From Blasia pusilla (lineage: Eukaryota; Marchantiophyta; Marchantiopsida; Blasiales), in NCBI GenBank assembly GCA_050084515.1, contig CM114273.1:9796001-9860000 (forward strand): a DNA stretch of 64,000 bases, read 5' to 3'. The notes beneath the pieces were generated by a model. The model saw nothing but the letters and a program-made list of their open reading frames with translations, searched no databases and was not told the origin of the DNA. Within the stretch, counting starts at the first letter, position 1, and each line of letters starts with the position of its first letter. This document shows positions 51,413-61,536 of the stretch, one piece after another. The translations under genes were made by a program, and so were the position numbers.

Positions 51413-51700
51413 TCATAGACACAAGTCGGAATGTAGAACTACCTTCTCTATGTACATCCTGGGACACATCCATCGCCCCCGAGGAACCCTAGTGAGAGGT
51501 GGCGTCAAACATGCCATATGCCATCCTCTCGAACACCCATCACAGACTACCATCGTGGCCGCACCACGGGCAGAACCACACAACATACAACGCAAGCCTG
51601 CAGGAACTACTACTAAGCTCGGATCTATTGTACCATCAATGTTAGGAAGGTGACATGACGCACAATTACGCACATGGTCCTTCCATACCATACCATCGCG
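51413..51700 (-). pseudogene. integrase C-terminal extension with PHD finger
   Basis: One open minus-strand frame reads ILPSGVLFAEGRDGMVWKDH, then NCASCHLPNIDGTID and AGLRCMLCGSARGA, then VVCDGCSRGWHMACLTPPL and RVPRGRWMCP. This is a Cys4-His-Cys3 PHD finger: CxxC, CxxC, HxxC and the final WxC with the conserved Trp. PHD fingers usually bind histone H3 tails, unmodified or methylated. Fused behind an integrase it could steer insertion, as chromodomains do in chromoviruses. The last expected Cys of the fold appears as Met (CPRM rather than CPRC), after which the frame runs to a stop at 51,413. Confidence 0.85.
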
Positions 51701-52800
51701 TCCCTCGGCAAAGAGAACACCCGATGGCAAAATATCACGCACTCGGGATAGTGCGCCTGCAGATCACATCCAACGCCGTCGGTGCCGTCTGCTGCAAATA
51801 GACATAATCTCCCGATGAAACCTCCGGATAGTTGGTCGATAACCACCACCTCGAATAGTCGATACCTCAACGTATCCCGATCTTTGTGCAATCGCCAAGT
51901 TCTCGAGAACGCCATGGGCATCACTCTCGAAATAACTCAGCCCTCTAAGAACATGCTCGCACCCATACATCCGGGTCATCAAGGTTCAGCACTCACCAAG
52001 ATCTCGACGAATGGGCCGAGGTAAATCTGGCTCTCGCCATAAAGTAGCAAGTACGGTGAAAAAGACGCTAAGGATGCGCTTTTGCTGAATCAGTATCCCA
52101 TCGCCAACCATGGCAATCGGAGGTCCCAATCTCCTAGGTGACCTCTTTGCAAGCCATACTTGCGTAAACCCCTCTTCACCGTCGCACAACTCTCTCCGCT
52201 AATCCATCCGCCTCAAGATGATCTCGCGAAGTCGTGCGGTGGTCGATCAGCGCCTGATCACACAAGGCCTGGAACTCACCGCGAAACTTCGGTACCCTGG
52301 TGCATGTCAACACTTCAGCTGGTGCGCCATAATGACTCAAAGACTGTCAAAGAAGGCATAAGCTACTCCCTCACTTGCTTTGTCGGGCAATGCAACCAAC
52401 TCGATCCACTTTGAGAAGTGCTCGACCATCACCAACACATAACGACTGTGACGCTCCGTCAAGGGCAAAGGTCATGCAAAATCCAAACTCCATCTATACC
52501 CTAAGCCCATGATCGATAATGGATGCAATCGTGGAGTCGGAGCATTGAACGATGCTCGGACCCGATCACACACCATGCACTGGCAACAAATGGCGAACGT
52601 CGGTCTGCATGCCTCGCCACCAATATGAATCTCGAGCAAGCTTTACGTCCGCTTCACCCCAAAGTGACCCAACTCCTCGTGGGCATGTTGCACTAGTCGT
52701 GCTCTCGCAAAGGATGCGCACTACGCGCACTCGCCATCCTCCCAAACCCTCAAAACATGTGTCCCCTCCCAACGGAACCGCCTGGCCCGGCCATTTGAGG
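51701..52800 (-). pseudogene. Ty3 integrase
   Basis: Several minus-strand frames together give the zinc-binding region end (YWWRGMQTDVRHLLPVHGV). Next is the catalytic core start (about 52,400-52,560, IMGLGYRWSLDFA then PLPLTERHSRYVLVMVEHF), then core helices near 52,160-52,265 (LIDHRTTS, GLAERVVQTVKRGLRKYG). The C-terminal part is RPTIRRFHRE and IAQ.RDTLRYR, leading into the PHD region. Frame changes are frequent and at least one core stretch has stops. Integrase joins the cDNA to host DNA. A catalytic set of Asp-Asp-Glu cannot be confirmed in one frame. Confidence 0.8.
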
Positions 52801-53079
52801 ATCCGATCCGCTCTCTAGCATCCATGGTGCTCGCAAGGTCGCCAAGACGAAGGTACTCTAAGACTACTCCATCATCATGAATATCTCGGCCACTTGTCGT
52901 GTCCTCACCGGCATCGGGATCCAAAGACTCTCCACTAGACCTCGCCATCAAGTCTCCACACTCGGCTCTCCATAGCCAACATGCCTAAATAGGTGACGCG
53001 CGTGCCATCCTGGCACCGACTCCTCATCACTCTCTCCATGCCATCGAGCTCCGTTGCATCTCGCCGACTCGGGCATGGG

Positions 53080-53400
53080 TTACGACTCAACCCATCTCGC
53101 ATCCTGGTTGAGCGTTCGGTCTATGTACCACCGAAAATCATACTCCCGCAACAACAGAGCCCATCTCGCAAGCTTCCTGTAAGCTTGTCGGACTCCATCA
53201 ACCACTTCGGTGGTTGATGATCGATGATGATGGTAAAGGGGTTTCCGAATAAGTAACACCTGAAATGCGCGATACCACACACCGCATGACCAAGCACTCA
53301 CCCTCATACGAGTGCACTTTGCCTCTGCGGCGTTGTTCGAGCGGCTAGCGTAAGCCACCACAAACTCTCTACCCTCATCATCATCGGGTGAGCACTACTC
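53080..53400 (-). pseudogene. Ty3 RNase H
   Basis: One frame carries NNAAEAKCTRMRVSAWSCGVW, then KLARWALLLREYDFRWYIDR and LNQDA. This is the classic Ty3/gypsy RNase H tail (usually AAEAKYSSYEGE, then LARWALLLQEYDF). The usual Tyr/Glu residues in the first block are changed. It degrades the RNA strand during reverse transcription in active elements. Confidence 0.8.
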
Positions 53401-53514
53401 CAAGCCCCAACATGCTCCAATCGGTGCAACTAGAAAGGACGCCCCCTGATCGGTCTCCTCAAGATGGGTGCGGACGTCAACCTGTCCTTGAGCAACTAAA
53501 ATGCTCACTCCTGC

Positions 53515-54290
53515 TCATCCCCCCAGTGCCACTCGTGATCCACCTTGGTGAGCAAGGTCAGCGCCCATAATCAATCGAATCCTTGACGATCGCCGATAGA
53601 AGTTCGCCAATCCCATGAATGCGCGAACACGGCTCACATCTGTAGGGCGTGGAATGCGTGAGATAGCCTCTACCTTTGTCTGCTGAACACCAAGGCCCCC
53701 TGGGTATATCGTATGACCCAAGTACTCAATCTGGTCGTAGAAGAACTTGCACTTGCCTGGATGTAGCTTCAGCCCATGTAATTGCAATCGTCGAAACACC
53801 TCCTCTAGATGTTTCTCATGCTCCTCAACCGTGGCGCTAAAGACTACGATGTCATCAATATAACATCTAGCAAAATCCAGACCAGCCAAGATCCTATCCA
53901 TGACCCTCTGAAACTCAGCCGGGGTGTTCTTTAACCCAAATGGTAAGAACCGCCACTGGTACAAACAATCCTTCCCGTGAGGATCGATGCCCCAAAATGC
54001 CGTCTTCTGCCTGTCCTCCAATATGATAGGCAGCTGATGGTATCCAGCTCGCAAATCCAATGAACTGAAGACCTTTGCGTCACCAATCGCATCAAAGATC
54101 TCCGAATGTGTGGGGATTAATAGGTCGGTAATCCCCACACATCCGCCTATCTGTCCAGTTGCCATGCACATCCTTCTTGGCGGGCATGACAGTGGCAGAT
54201 GCATACTCCCCATGCAACATCTCCACTAGTCCTGCTCCGACCAAGTCTTGGCTCCTACTCAATCGAGCCCTCTCCATATCATTGTGCACA
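53515..54290 (-). pseudogene. Ty3 reverse transcriptase
   Basis: An open frame of 232 residues at 54,213-53,515 carries VFSSLDLRAGYHQLP (first catalytic Asp), TAFWGIDPHG, QWRFLPFGLKNTPAEFQRVM, the catalytic box CYIDDIVVFS (about 53,862-53,851), LKLHPGKCKFF, YLGHTIYPGG and MGLANFYRR. The preceding fingers (GLVEMLHGEYASATVMPAKK, CGDYRPIN) lie in an overlapping frame at 54,289-54,092, so one frameshift separates the two. Motif content is complete. This is the least damaged domain of the element. Confidence 0.9.
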
Positions 54291-54799
54291 GAGGGTCGCG
54301 GAAGATCAGCATATCACTCGACAACTCAATGCGGATCCCGGTCCCTTGGCGTACCCAAATCCTCCATGCTAAACGCAGCGCTCCTATAACTCCCTGAGGA
54401 ATTGATGTATTCGGCGCGCGCTCCTCCTCTGTCAACTTAGGGCCCATATCTGGCTCCCAAGTCTCCATCGTGACTACGGTAGGACTCTCCGGCGCGGATA
54501 TCGGTGGTTGCTATGGTGCAACCCCGTCTCGAACAACAACACTCGGCCGCTCTCCTGCAGCCAATTGCAAACTCTGATCTCCTCCACGTGCGGTCCGGAA
54601 ACCACGCTCGATGCTATGGCTATCATCTCCTTGCGTACCTTCAAAACATCCCAAGAAGTCCAAGGGTGTCTCTCCCGATCTCCCCTAGTGCGTAGATCTC
54701 CTCGGGTCTCGCCCACCCCCTGCACTGCACCGTCTCGGTAGGCATGGGGCTCACCTAACGCAACTTTTTGTGATCTGTCGCGATCTCATACGACATCGC

Positions 54800-55722
54800 T
54801 CACCACTCCCAAGCCGAGGATCCATATCAAGCGATTCAGGTCCATCGCTGACCCAAGACATGGCGTCGTGATGCCTCGACATCGATGGTACTGCCGTCAC
54901 CTCGTGGGGAAATCCCATCGCCGCTCTCTCGTCGGCGTTGGGCTCCACCAACCGCGAACGTGGTCATCCCAAACCAAGCCAGGACCGGCCTCCTTGTATG
55001 CATAGGAAAACTCACAAATGTGGGCAAGGTCGCCGTGACCGCTTACCCTACTGACTGACCCACAGTCGGCGGTGGTCGATCATCGTGCCTCCTTTTTGTG
55101 ATCGGCGACTTGGATCCATAATGGAATCCACTAACAAAGGGAGGGGCGCTCCACTCTGATACGCCCTCCATAACACCGCATGGGGCACCAAGTTGGTCCA
55201 CCATAGACGCGGGCGATGGGCTCTAGAACCTACACTCGCCGCATCCAAGAACATCGGCTTGGGCGATCCAGGCACGATCGATGAGCACTCGTCATGACCC
55301 GTGACTGAGTCTCCTAAGATCAGCACATTCTCGAATGTAGGGGAGAACGAGGATCGGTGCTCTGCAATCGCCGTAAGACCCTCAACATCTCCCAAAACAA
55401 CCTGGACCGAGTGTCGACCAACGCTGCCGCCTCGTCAAAGACTCGATTGGCCTACGACATGGCCAACCGGCAATGACCAAATCAATGGTCCCTACCGCTC
55501 TAAGTCTTGCGCCCCAACAACAAAATATCCTTGGTAGGGAACTCTGGTACTTCAGATCTGGACGCAGACAATAAGTCGGGAAAACGAGGCGTAATTGCGC
55601 CACATGTCGAGTGAGACGCGCCGCAACATCATCACTCTCCACATACAAGCACCGCTTTGACTCGCACTCCGCCTGCAAAACATCAGCTAACCGGTGCTAA
55701 TCCCTCCAAAGAGATCTAACAC
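54800..55722 (-). pseudogene. C5 cytosine-DNA methyltransferase domain inside the retrotransposon
   Basis: Minus-strand frames give, in order, motif I VLDLFGGISTG (55,722-55,690), a motif II-like YVESDD, and the catalytic motif IV IDLVIAGWPC with the Pro-Cys pair (about 55,462-55,457). Motif VI follows as ENVLILGDS (from about 55,332). Motif VIII is VGSRAHRPRLWWTNL (Arg-x-x-Arg-x-Arg), then LVDSIMDPSRRSQ, PTFVSFP, and motif IX/X EPNADERAAMGFPHEVTAV with LGQ. The Pro-Cys nucleophile and the Glu-Asn-Val motif are the defining residues of DNA (cytosine-5) methyltransferases, which transfer methyl from S-adenosylmethionine. The domain lies between protease and RT of the same polyprotein. A stop after motif I and several frameshifts break it here. 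I am confident of the family and less so of the exact ends. Confidence 0.88.
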
Positions 55723-55999
55723 TCGAATACCTCCTCCCGGTACACCACACAATGGGTGTAGTATCCAAGGGTGTCATCGTAGCACTCCCGCTACCTCGGG
55801 TTCTCGAGACCCGTCACGCTCTGGTGCAAACGCCTCGCTCCACGCGATGTCTGGCAAGTCGATCGCCAATCATTGAAGCTCCTCGCCGAGCCCCACAGCG
55901 CACCTCTCCTCCACGGAATGATGCGGCTACCATAACACTCCTCTCCATAGAAATGTCAAGAACGGAGTATCCTCTGCATGGACATGTCCCTCAATCAAA

Positions 56000-56480
56000 T
56001 CACTAGGCCAAGTGATGGCCTTTGCTAAATCGCTAAGGTCGCCATCTCTCATGGCCGTTGTTTCGATCATTGCACTGTGAATCGAGCGGGTAATGAGCTA
56101 AGGCGCCCATCACCGATCGCCATCCTGGTGCAGAGGGACGCCGACTCTCCCAAGTAATCCGAGAAAACCCCATCGGGTATAACATCGCTCCACCAACCAA
56201 GACGTCGAAGGACTCAAAGATCGTCACTATCGCCTTGGCGCGGACCACGGACTCATCTGTAGGATGTCCCGGGCGAATCCTCACCACGACCTCCTGTCGG
56301 GTGATATACTGTGTGGTACTCGCTCCACCCAAGGATGTGTGTATCCGAAATGGACAACACTCCACATCGGCTCGTCAAGCCCAATCCTCGAATGATGCTT
56401 TCCCCAACATCAAGGGTTGCGCTCGAATCCAACAAGGCGCTGCGGACTAAAAGCTCTACCTCAGGACTCACCAAGCGGAA
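56000..56480 (-). pseudogene. retropepsin-like aspartic protease
   Basis: The frame at 56,474-56,253 reads VRSALLDSSATLDVGESIIR, the flap-side start of a retroviral-type protease (normally ALLDSGAT). The catalytic Asp is kept, but the invariant Gly after Asp-Ser is Ser (AGC for GGC), which should impair activity. The following frame (56,365-56,033) has FDVLVGGAMLYPMGFSRITW, typical of the end of the domain. It would process the gag-pol polyprotein. Confidence 0.7.
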
Positions 56481-57017
56481 GACCTCTCTCGGTTATCCAG
56501 CAACACAACACCAGGAGAAGCCATGGCACGCTCTATCGCGGGTCTAGCGGGCATCTCGCCATCCTAGCAGACCATGACTGCCATGAATCGGCGTGGGCGG
56601 CCGAGCATCCGCTCAAGGGCAGGTCCATCACCTCCTCTGCAATCACCTCAACGTGATGCACGAACTACAACTCGCTCACATAGTGAAGCGGCCAAATAAA
56701 AGCCTCGGCGGGCGTACCTCTCCCAACGTCACAACATCGGAAGCGAGAAAATAAATGAGTGCGGTACACAACGGTGGCGCCCCAACAACGTGCTCGACAC
56801 ATGCCCCTCCCGAGCATCAACAATAGGAGTCGCCGACTTTCGCTTCTCCCATCGCCCTCCGTGCTTGCACACCAACAACATTACCAACTCTCCGGGAACT
56901 TTGATGAGGACCCATCGATGGGGTCTCATCGCCGACAACGTGAAAGATTGAGGAAGCCTAGTCGTCAGTCTCGGCTTCCCCTCTCACTGTGGATCCAACT
57001 CTGCGTTGCTCCCAGCG

Positions 57018-58640
57018 TCACAATCTGCGGCGGCCTCCATCGGGCAACCCGCACATCCATCCAAGATCCTCCAAATCGGGTCGCTCCATATGATGTCGAT
57101 GCCACGGATCCGCATCGGGTAACCTCAATGCCATAGCGGCAATCTGCTCTGTAGTCATTTGTTGTATCAGCGACCATCCCGGCCTCACGTCCGGCATCTC
57201 CTCGGCGCGTCTAGGTGGTGGTACTCTACCTCCTCCACGGGCAACTCCACCACCCTGTCGGGCAACTCTAGCTCCTCGTCCCCCCAACGGGACCACGAGC
57301 ACGATCTCTAGGCCCACCCGAACCGGCTACTCGCTCGGTGCCCCTCTCGGCCCTCGGTCCAGACGTAACTCAGGATGTAAACTAAAACACCTGGCGCGTG
57401 TATGACCATACCTCTGACAATAGTCACACTGATAACCTCCTGGTGCAGCACCATCTCCTCCTCCATGCTGAGGCACACGTCCATGACCCTGACGAGTGCA
57501 ATCGGCGATGATGGGCTCCACCACATGACCAACAAGTAATAGTAGGCGGCTGCCGAGGCGCATATGAAGCGCGGTCTGCGGGCACGGCCTCTCGGTATCC
57601 TCCCTGAGCTCGTGGTGCCACAGTCGACCTATCTCGGAGTCCACGTTGCTGCACAGGTGGTGCAGACAATCGTGACTGCTCTCGCCCAGAACCCATGGTG
57701 GCTACGCTCTCCTCCGCCATGTTGCGCTCAATGTTCTCGGCGGTCCTAAAAACATCTCTCAACGTAGGGGAGGTGTTCATAAGAAGCACCCCTCCCGCAC
57801 CGTGTCGCGAGGGTCGGTCCAAAGATCGCATACCATGACTGGATAGCCTGAGCCCCTGTCACCCCCTGAGTGACGTTGATCAACCGGCGCAAGCGAGTGT
57901 AAGCCTCACGCAAACTCTCACCCGAGTGCCTCTGGAAGTCGTGGATGCTCCGCAACTTCTCCGTCCGTACCCCCTGGTAGCTCGCCCTCAACTCAGCAAA
58001 GAACTCAACCACAGGGTTGAACCTGGGACGAACCCGACTAGGCGGTGCAACTGCTCCCGTGCGAGTGACCCCTCCTCAAACGTCACTAGTGGAAGAGGCA
58101 GTAGCCTCTCCTGACTCCTCCTCCTCATCTGGGAACGGCTCCGTCCATGACACATAATGTGGGTCATAGTAGAGCCTCCACGCCTCGATCTCACATGCAT
58201 ATCTCTGAGAGAACTCATGGTAATCGTCCATGGGCGCCCCCTCTAAATTCTGGAACATACCGTTCCATGCTGTAAACGGGTTGAACTCTCTAGAGTTCCT
58301 GGCCCGCTGGGAGTCGCACCAACTCCTAAACTCTCCTATAAAATCGTGCAACTCAATTGTGCCTATTGCACCTGAAAACCTACGCGGTCCTCTATCCTGG
58401 TCGTCCATCTCGTACGCCCAACTGGTAGGACCACTCACAATGTGTGGCGATGTGCTCAAAAACTCCTCTACACCCTCCCCCTTGTCTGAAAATGACACAG
58501 AAGGAGTTCGAGGTGGTCCCTCACGTGGAGACCCTCGAAACCTTGCGCCACTCCGCGTAAAACCTCTAGAGCTACTCTCGGGTTCACCACCTTGCCTCTC
58601 AAAGTCCCGAACAGACTTCGTGATGACCCTCGTGCCCCTC
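57018..58640 (-). pseudogene. Ty3 gag with two zinc knuckles (element 2)
   Basis: Capsid part 58,640-57,746: VITKSVRDFERQGG, then GPRRFSGAIGTIELHDFIGE, APMDDYHEF, CEIEAWRLYYD, YQGVRTEKLRSIHDFQRH and ESLREAYTRLRRLINVTQGV. The nucleocapsid part has a first knuckle CWSCGGAHHRR (last ligand out of frame) and a second intact CDYCQRYGHTRARC at about 57,428-57,387. Frames change at least three times. The visible frame has no ATG before capsid (nearest upstream stop is followed by GTG), so the true start is unknown. It is homologous throughout to the gag at 1-1.9 kb. Confidence 0.82.
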
Positions 58641-60185
58641 TCACCCGATCACTCTGAACCTCATGAGGAATCCCTCAATCACTCATCCCAAACATGAGGC
58701 ACTCGATCTACACTCTCTCTCCCCGAGACGTGTAACGTGCGGCAATAGGCGACGTGGTGCGGCAAATCGACCATCATCTCATCGACAACCTACCCTCAAC
58801 TCCGAACATCCCACACAGGTCTATGTCCCCTAAACCACATACGTAAATGATGCTCTCAGCATCCACACACCCAATATCCCCAAATAAATCCCAGAATCCC
58901 TCACACGTGCAGGGTAAAGGACCAGAATGGGTAACCTGAACACATGTCGATGTCGCTCCTCAAGAATCGCAAATCTCGAGCCCCAACTCGATCGTGGAGA
59001 CAATTCCTCCAATCAGCAAGTCATACTCCTCTGTCGCGATCGATTGCTCAAAACTCCTCGATAGACATTGCGGTCCCAGCGGAACGGTGCGGCGTTGTAG
59101 GCGGCACGGAACGGCTACGAACGGCACGGCCCTCGATGGTGGGATGCGGCACTCGGCGGCATACCCTCCTCAATCAATAATAATCCCACACTCTGCTCCA
59201 CAATGACGGTGCGGCTCCGCGATTGAGATGGTGCGGTGCGGCCACGAGTGGCACGGCGCGGCAATCGGCGGCGCGTTGCGGCTACGGGCGTCACGGCACG
59301 ATACTCGATCTTCGTCGAGCGGCTACCAATCACAACATAGCAGCATGAAATCAAAACTCAAACACCATAACCGGAGGTCATTTGCCTTCACTGGTTGATG
59401 AAGAAACTGCGATGACGGTGGCGACCAAAACAAAGTACCTGGTGGCGACGCAAGTCAAGGAATCAACGAACGTCATGGAAGACCCTCCACTAAGTAATGG
59501 CGGCAATGGACGGTGGACCCTTGACAATGACGGTTGACCGCTGATGGTGATGGCCGAACGATGACAGTGACGGTTGACCATCGACCGTTGACGGTGACTA
59601 TGATGGCGACGGCCGCCGCCGGTGTGGCGGCTAATTTAGGGTTTGCACGATTTAACCCTAAAAATCGCCTACCAATGGCAGCTTTACAAGATTGCCCATA
59701 ACTTTTTGCTTGCAACTCCAAATTGTGCACTGTTTGTTGCACAGCGTGCACAGCTTCACGATCTACGCTACCATCAAAATATATTTAGAATCGAACATTT
59801 CAATAAAAACTGACAGGGACTGTCGTAAAACCCAATGTCTCTTTCTCCTACACAAAATTCGGCAGCGCTCCCGCGCTGATTTCTCCCAACGAAAAAGTAA
59901 CATCTGTAAAAATACAAATCAGCAAGCTACATGGTGCTCCCGAGAGCACCAGCATGGGGCAACCCGCCCCCATACTCAATCTCTATCAGAAATTGGGCAG
60001 CGCTTCCGCGCGCCACTCTTCCACACGAAAAATCGGCAAATGCAAAGAGTAATGAAAGCATCCCTTGCTCCGGTGAGCACTCCCATGAGCCGCTGAATGG
60101 GGAACACGGTCCCCAACCTGCAAAAACAGCGAGTGACCAGCGAGCTCCCCCATGAAGCTCTCTCACTCTCTCATTCTCTCATTGT
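58641..60185 (-). other. untranslated leader of the Ty3 element with internal repeats
   Basis: No coding frame. Near 59,040-59,300 many cggcacgg/gcggctacg phrases recur. Near 59,400-59,620 gacggttgacc-like phrases recur. At about 59,861 and 59,995 two imperfect copies of a roughly 130-bp unit begin gcagcgct(c/t)ccgcgc and carry gaaaaa, then catggggcaacc or aatggggaacac. These look like leader or promoter repeats of the element. Confidence 0.5.
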
Positions 60186-60698
60186 AAAATAAGATCCAAT
60201 CTCTCTCTCCACCATCTCACACCATAGCTCTCAAAGGTGTGCACTCTCTCTCATGTCAAACCAAACCCACTCTCCTAATGAGAAGCTTGGGTTACACTCA
60301 CAAGGCAAGGTACCATAGCTCCGCCGCCTCATGCCAAGAGGTTCAACAAAGAGAGAATGAGCTCTCAAGCTCTCTCTCCTTGAGGTATACCCCTCTCCTC
60401 TCCCAAGCTCTCTCCATGGTAACTTATTCTCCCAAGTCACCTCCTTGGCTCTTGACCTGATGTAGGAGGTCAAGGGCCACTTACCAAAAATAGTAAGTCG
60501 ATCATATACTCAAAATGGTACTTACCTAAAATAGTAAGTTCCTCAATATGGCTCCAAATGAGCCGAAACGAAGGGGAAACCTGCTATCTCAGGTTTCCAA
60601 GGGCCTCAGCAGGTCACCCTCGACATACTGGGCGTGTCCTCCACTACTCATGAAGGCGCTCTATTAGATCCTACCGATCTATCCTAAAAGACGTGACA
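60186..60698 (-). repeat. 5' LTR of the Ty3 element
   Basis: It matches 50,621-51,134 almost base for base and ends acgtgaca at the GAGG duplication. It lacks the 128-bp terminal segment present in the 3' LTR. Its inner end instead runs into ctctcattctctcattg. Confidence 0.85.
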
Positions 60699-60940
60699 GA
60701 GGAGATAAGACTAGCTCATAAAATAGATGTGGAGAATTTCTATTCTTTACTACAACAAGTGCCTTATGATTTAGGTTGTTATATTAGGAATGTCATTATT
60801 CATCGCTCAACTGCTCCAGGCGGTAGCTAGGAGAAGGTCTTTAGGATCTTTTTTTGGTTATTGGATGAATGGCTTGTAATGTGTTTTTCGACCTTTTGAC
60901 CCTTTGGGTCCCACGGGCTTGATATATTTACCATTTATCA
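60699..60940 (+). mobile_element. LINE copy B, 3' end with tail
   Basis: The continuation of copy B after the Ty3 insertion: EIRLAHKIDVENFYSLL, then a stop, 3' UTR with tttgaccctttgggtcccac, and tail atatatttaccatttatc. Confidence 0.9.
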
Positions 60941-60944
60941 TATC

Positions 60945-61034
60945 CTAAAGTGGTTGGAGGAATGTGATAGTGAAGGTTTCAAGCTTGGAGACTTTGTCAT
61001 CAAAGCTCTATTGTATGCAGATGATATCATATGA
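60945..61034 (+). mobile_element. LINE RT scrap with intact YADD
   Basis: About 90 bp encoding KWLEECDSEGFKLGD and ALLYADDII, the catalytic region of the same LINE family. It is directly behind copy B's tail. It is cut at both ends and is followed by a GA-rich repeat. Confidence 0.8.
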
Positions 61035-61105
61035 GGAGCGGTAAGAGGAGAGGAAGAGAGGAGAGAGGAGAGAGGAGAGAGGAAGAGAGGAGAGAGGAAA
61101 CTAGC
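61035..61105. repeat. GA-rich simple repeat
   Basis: A run of gagagagga/ggaagaga units. Confidence 0.85.
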
Positions 61106-61536
61106 TTCAACCCAAAGAGATATTTTTTTTTGAAGAGAGTTTCCGTTGGGTTGAAGAGAGGAAAATTTTTGTAAGAATTTTTTTGCACTCTTCTTCTTAG
61201 TGCTTAGGCACTCCCACACATTTGTTTTTTCTTCTTTCACATTTTGGCAACCCATATGAATTTGACGGGTTGCAATTTGCACAAAATTAAAAAAACTGAA
61301 AAATCGTTGGAATCATAAATGTGGAACAAATCACTTTTTCCATCCAAGGTCTGGAAAAAATCTATCATTTTCCCTTGGCTCAATAAAGTTCAAGGTCAAA
61401 GTGAAGGTTCTCGCAAATGAAAGTACAATCTAAGACCTCATTTTGCATCCTCAAAGTGGTTTGTTTAAAATACTTCGCACTTCTTTGAGAGACAAAATCG
61501 GTTGGTGGATTCCTACTCCTACCTCTGACTCTCTTA
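61106..61536. other. possible severed 3' end of the SWIM-like gene
   Basis: Read on the minus strand from 61,536, the bases after the LINE tail give ESEVGVGIHQPILSLKEVRS and INKPL-type sequence before a stop near 61,465. This could be the original C-terminus of the protein cut off by the LINE. Nothing else is seen. Confidence 0.25.

Larger units (their letters stand above)
50492..60698 (-). mobile_element. Ty3/gypsy LTR retrotransposon carrying a C5 DNA methyltransferase and a PHD finger
   Basis: A 10.2 kb element inserted into LINE copy B. The outer ends are TGTTGTG and GTGACA, flanked by the 4-bp duplication GAGG (50,488-50,491 and 60,699-60,702). Minus-strand order: 5' LTR, leader, gag with zinc knuckles, protease, C5 methyltransferase, RT, RNase H, integrase, PHD finger, 3' LTR. 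RT before integrase places it in Ty3/gypsy. The LTRs differ at only a handful of about 513 shared bases, yet the coding part is broken by many frameshifts. The interior looks GC-richer than the surrounding LINE DNA. I did not find a convincing tRNA primer-binding site. Confidence 0.92.

Noticed and set aside
55140-55170. A ctctgatac sequence considered as a methionine-tRNA primer-binding site
   Set aside because: It lies in the methyltransferase region, not next to the 5' LTR, and the match is partial.
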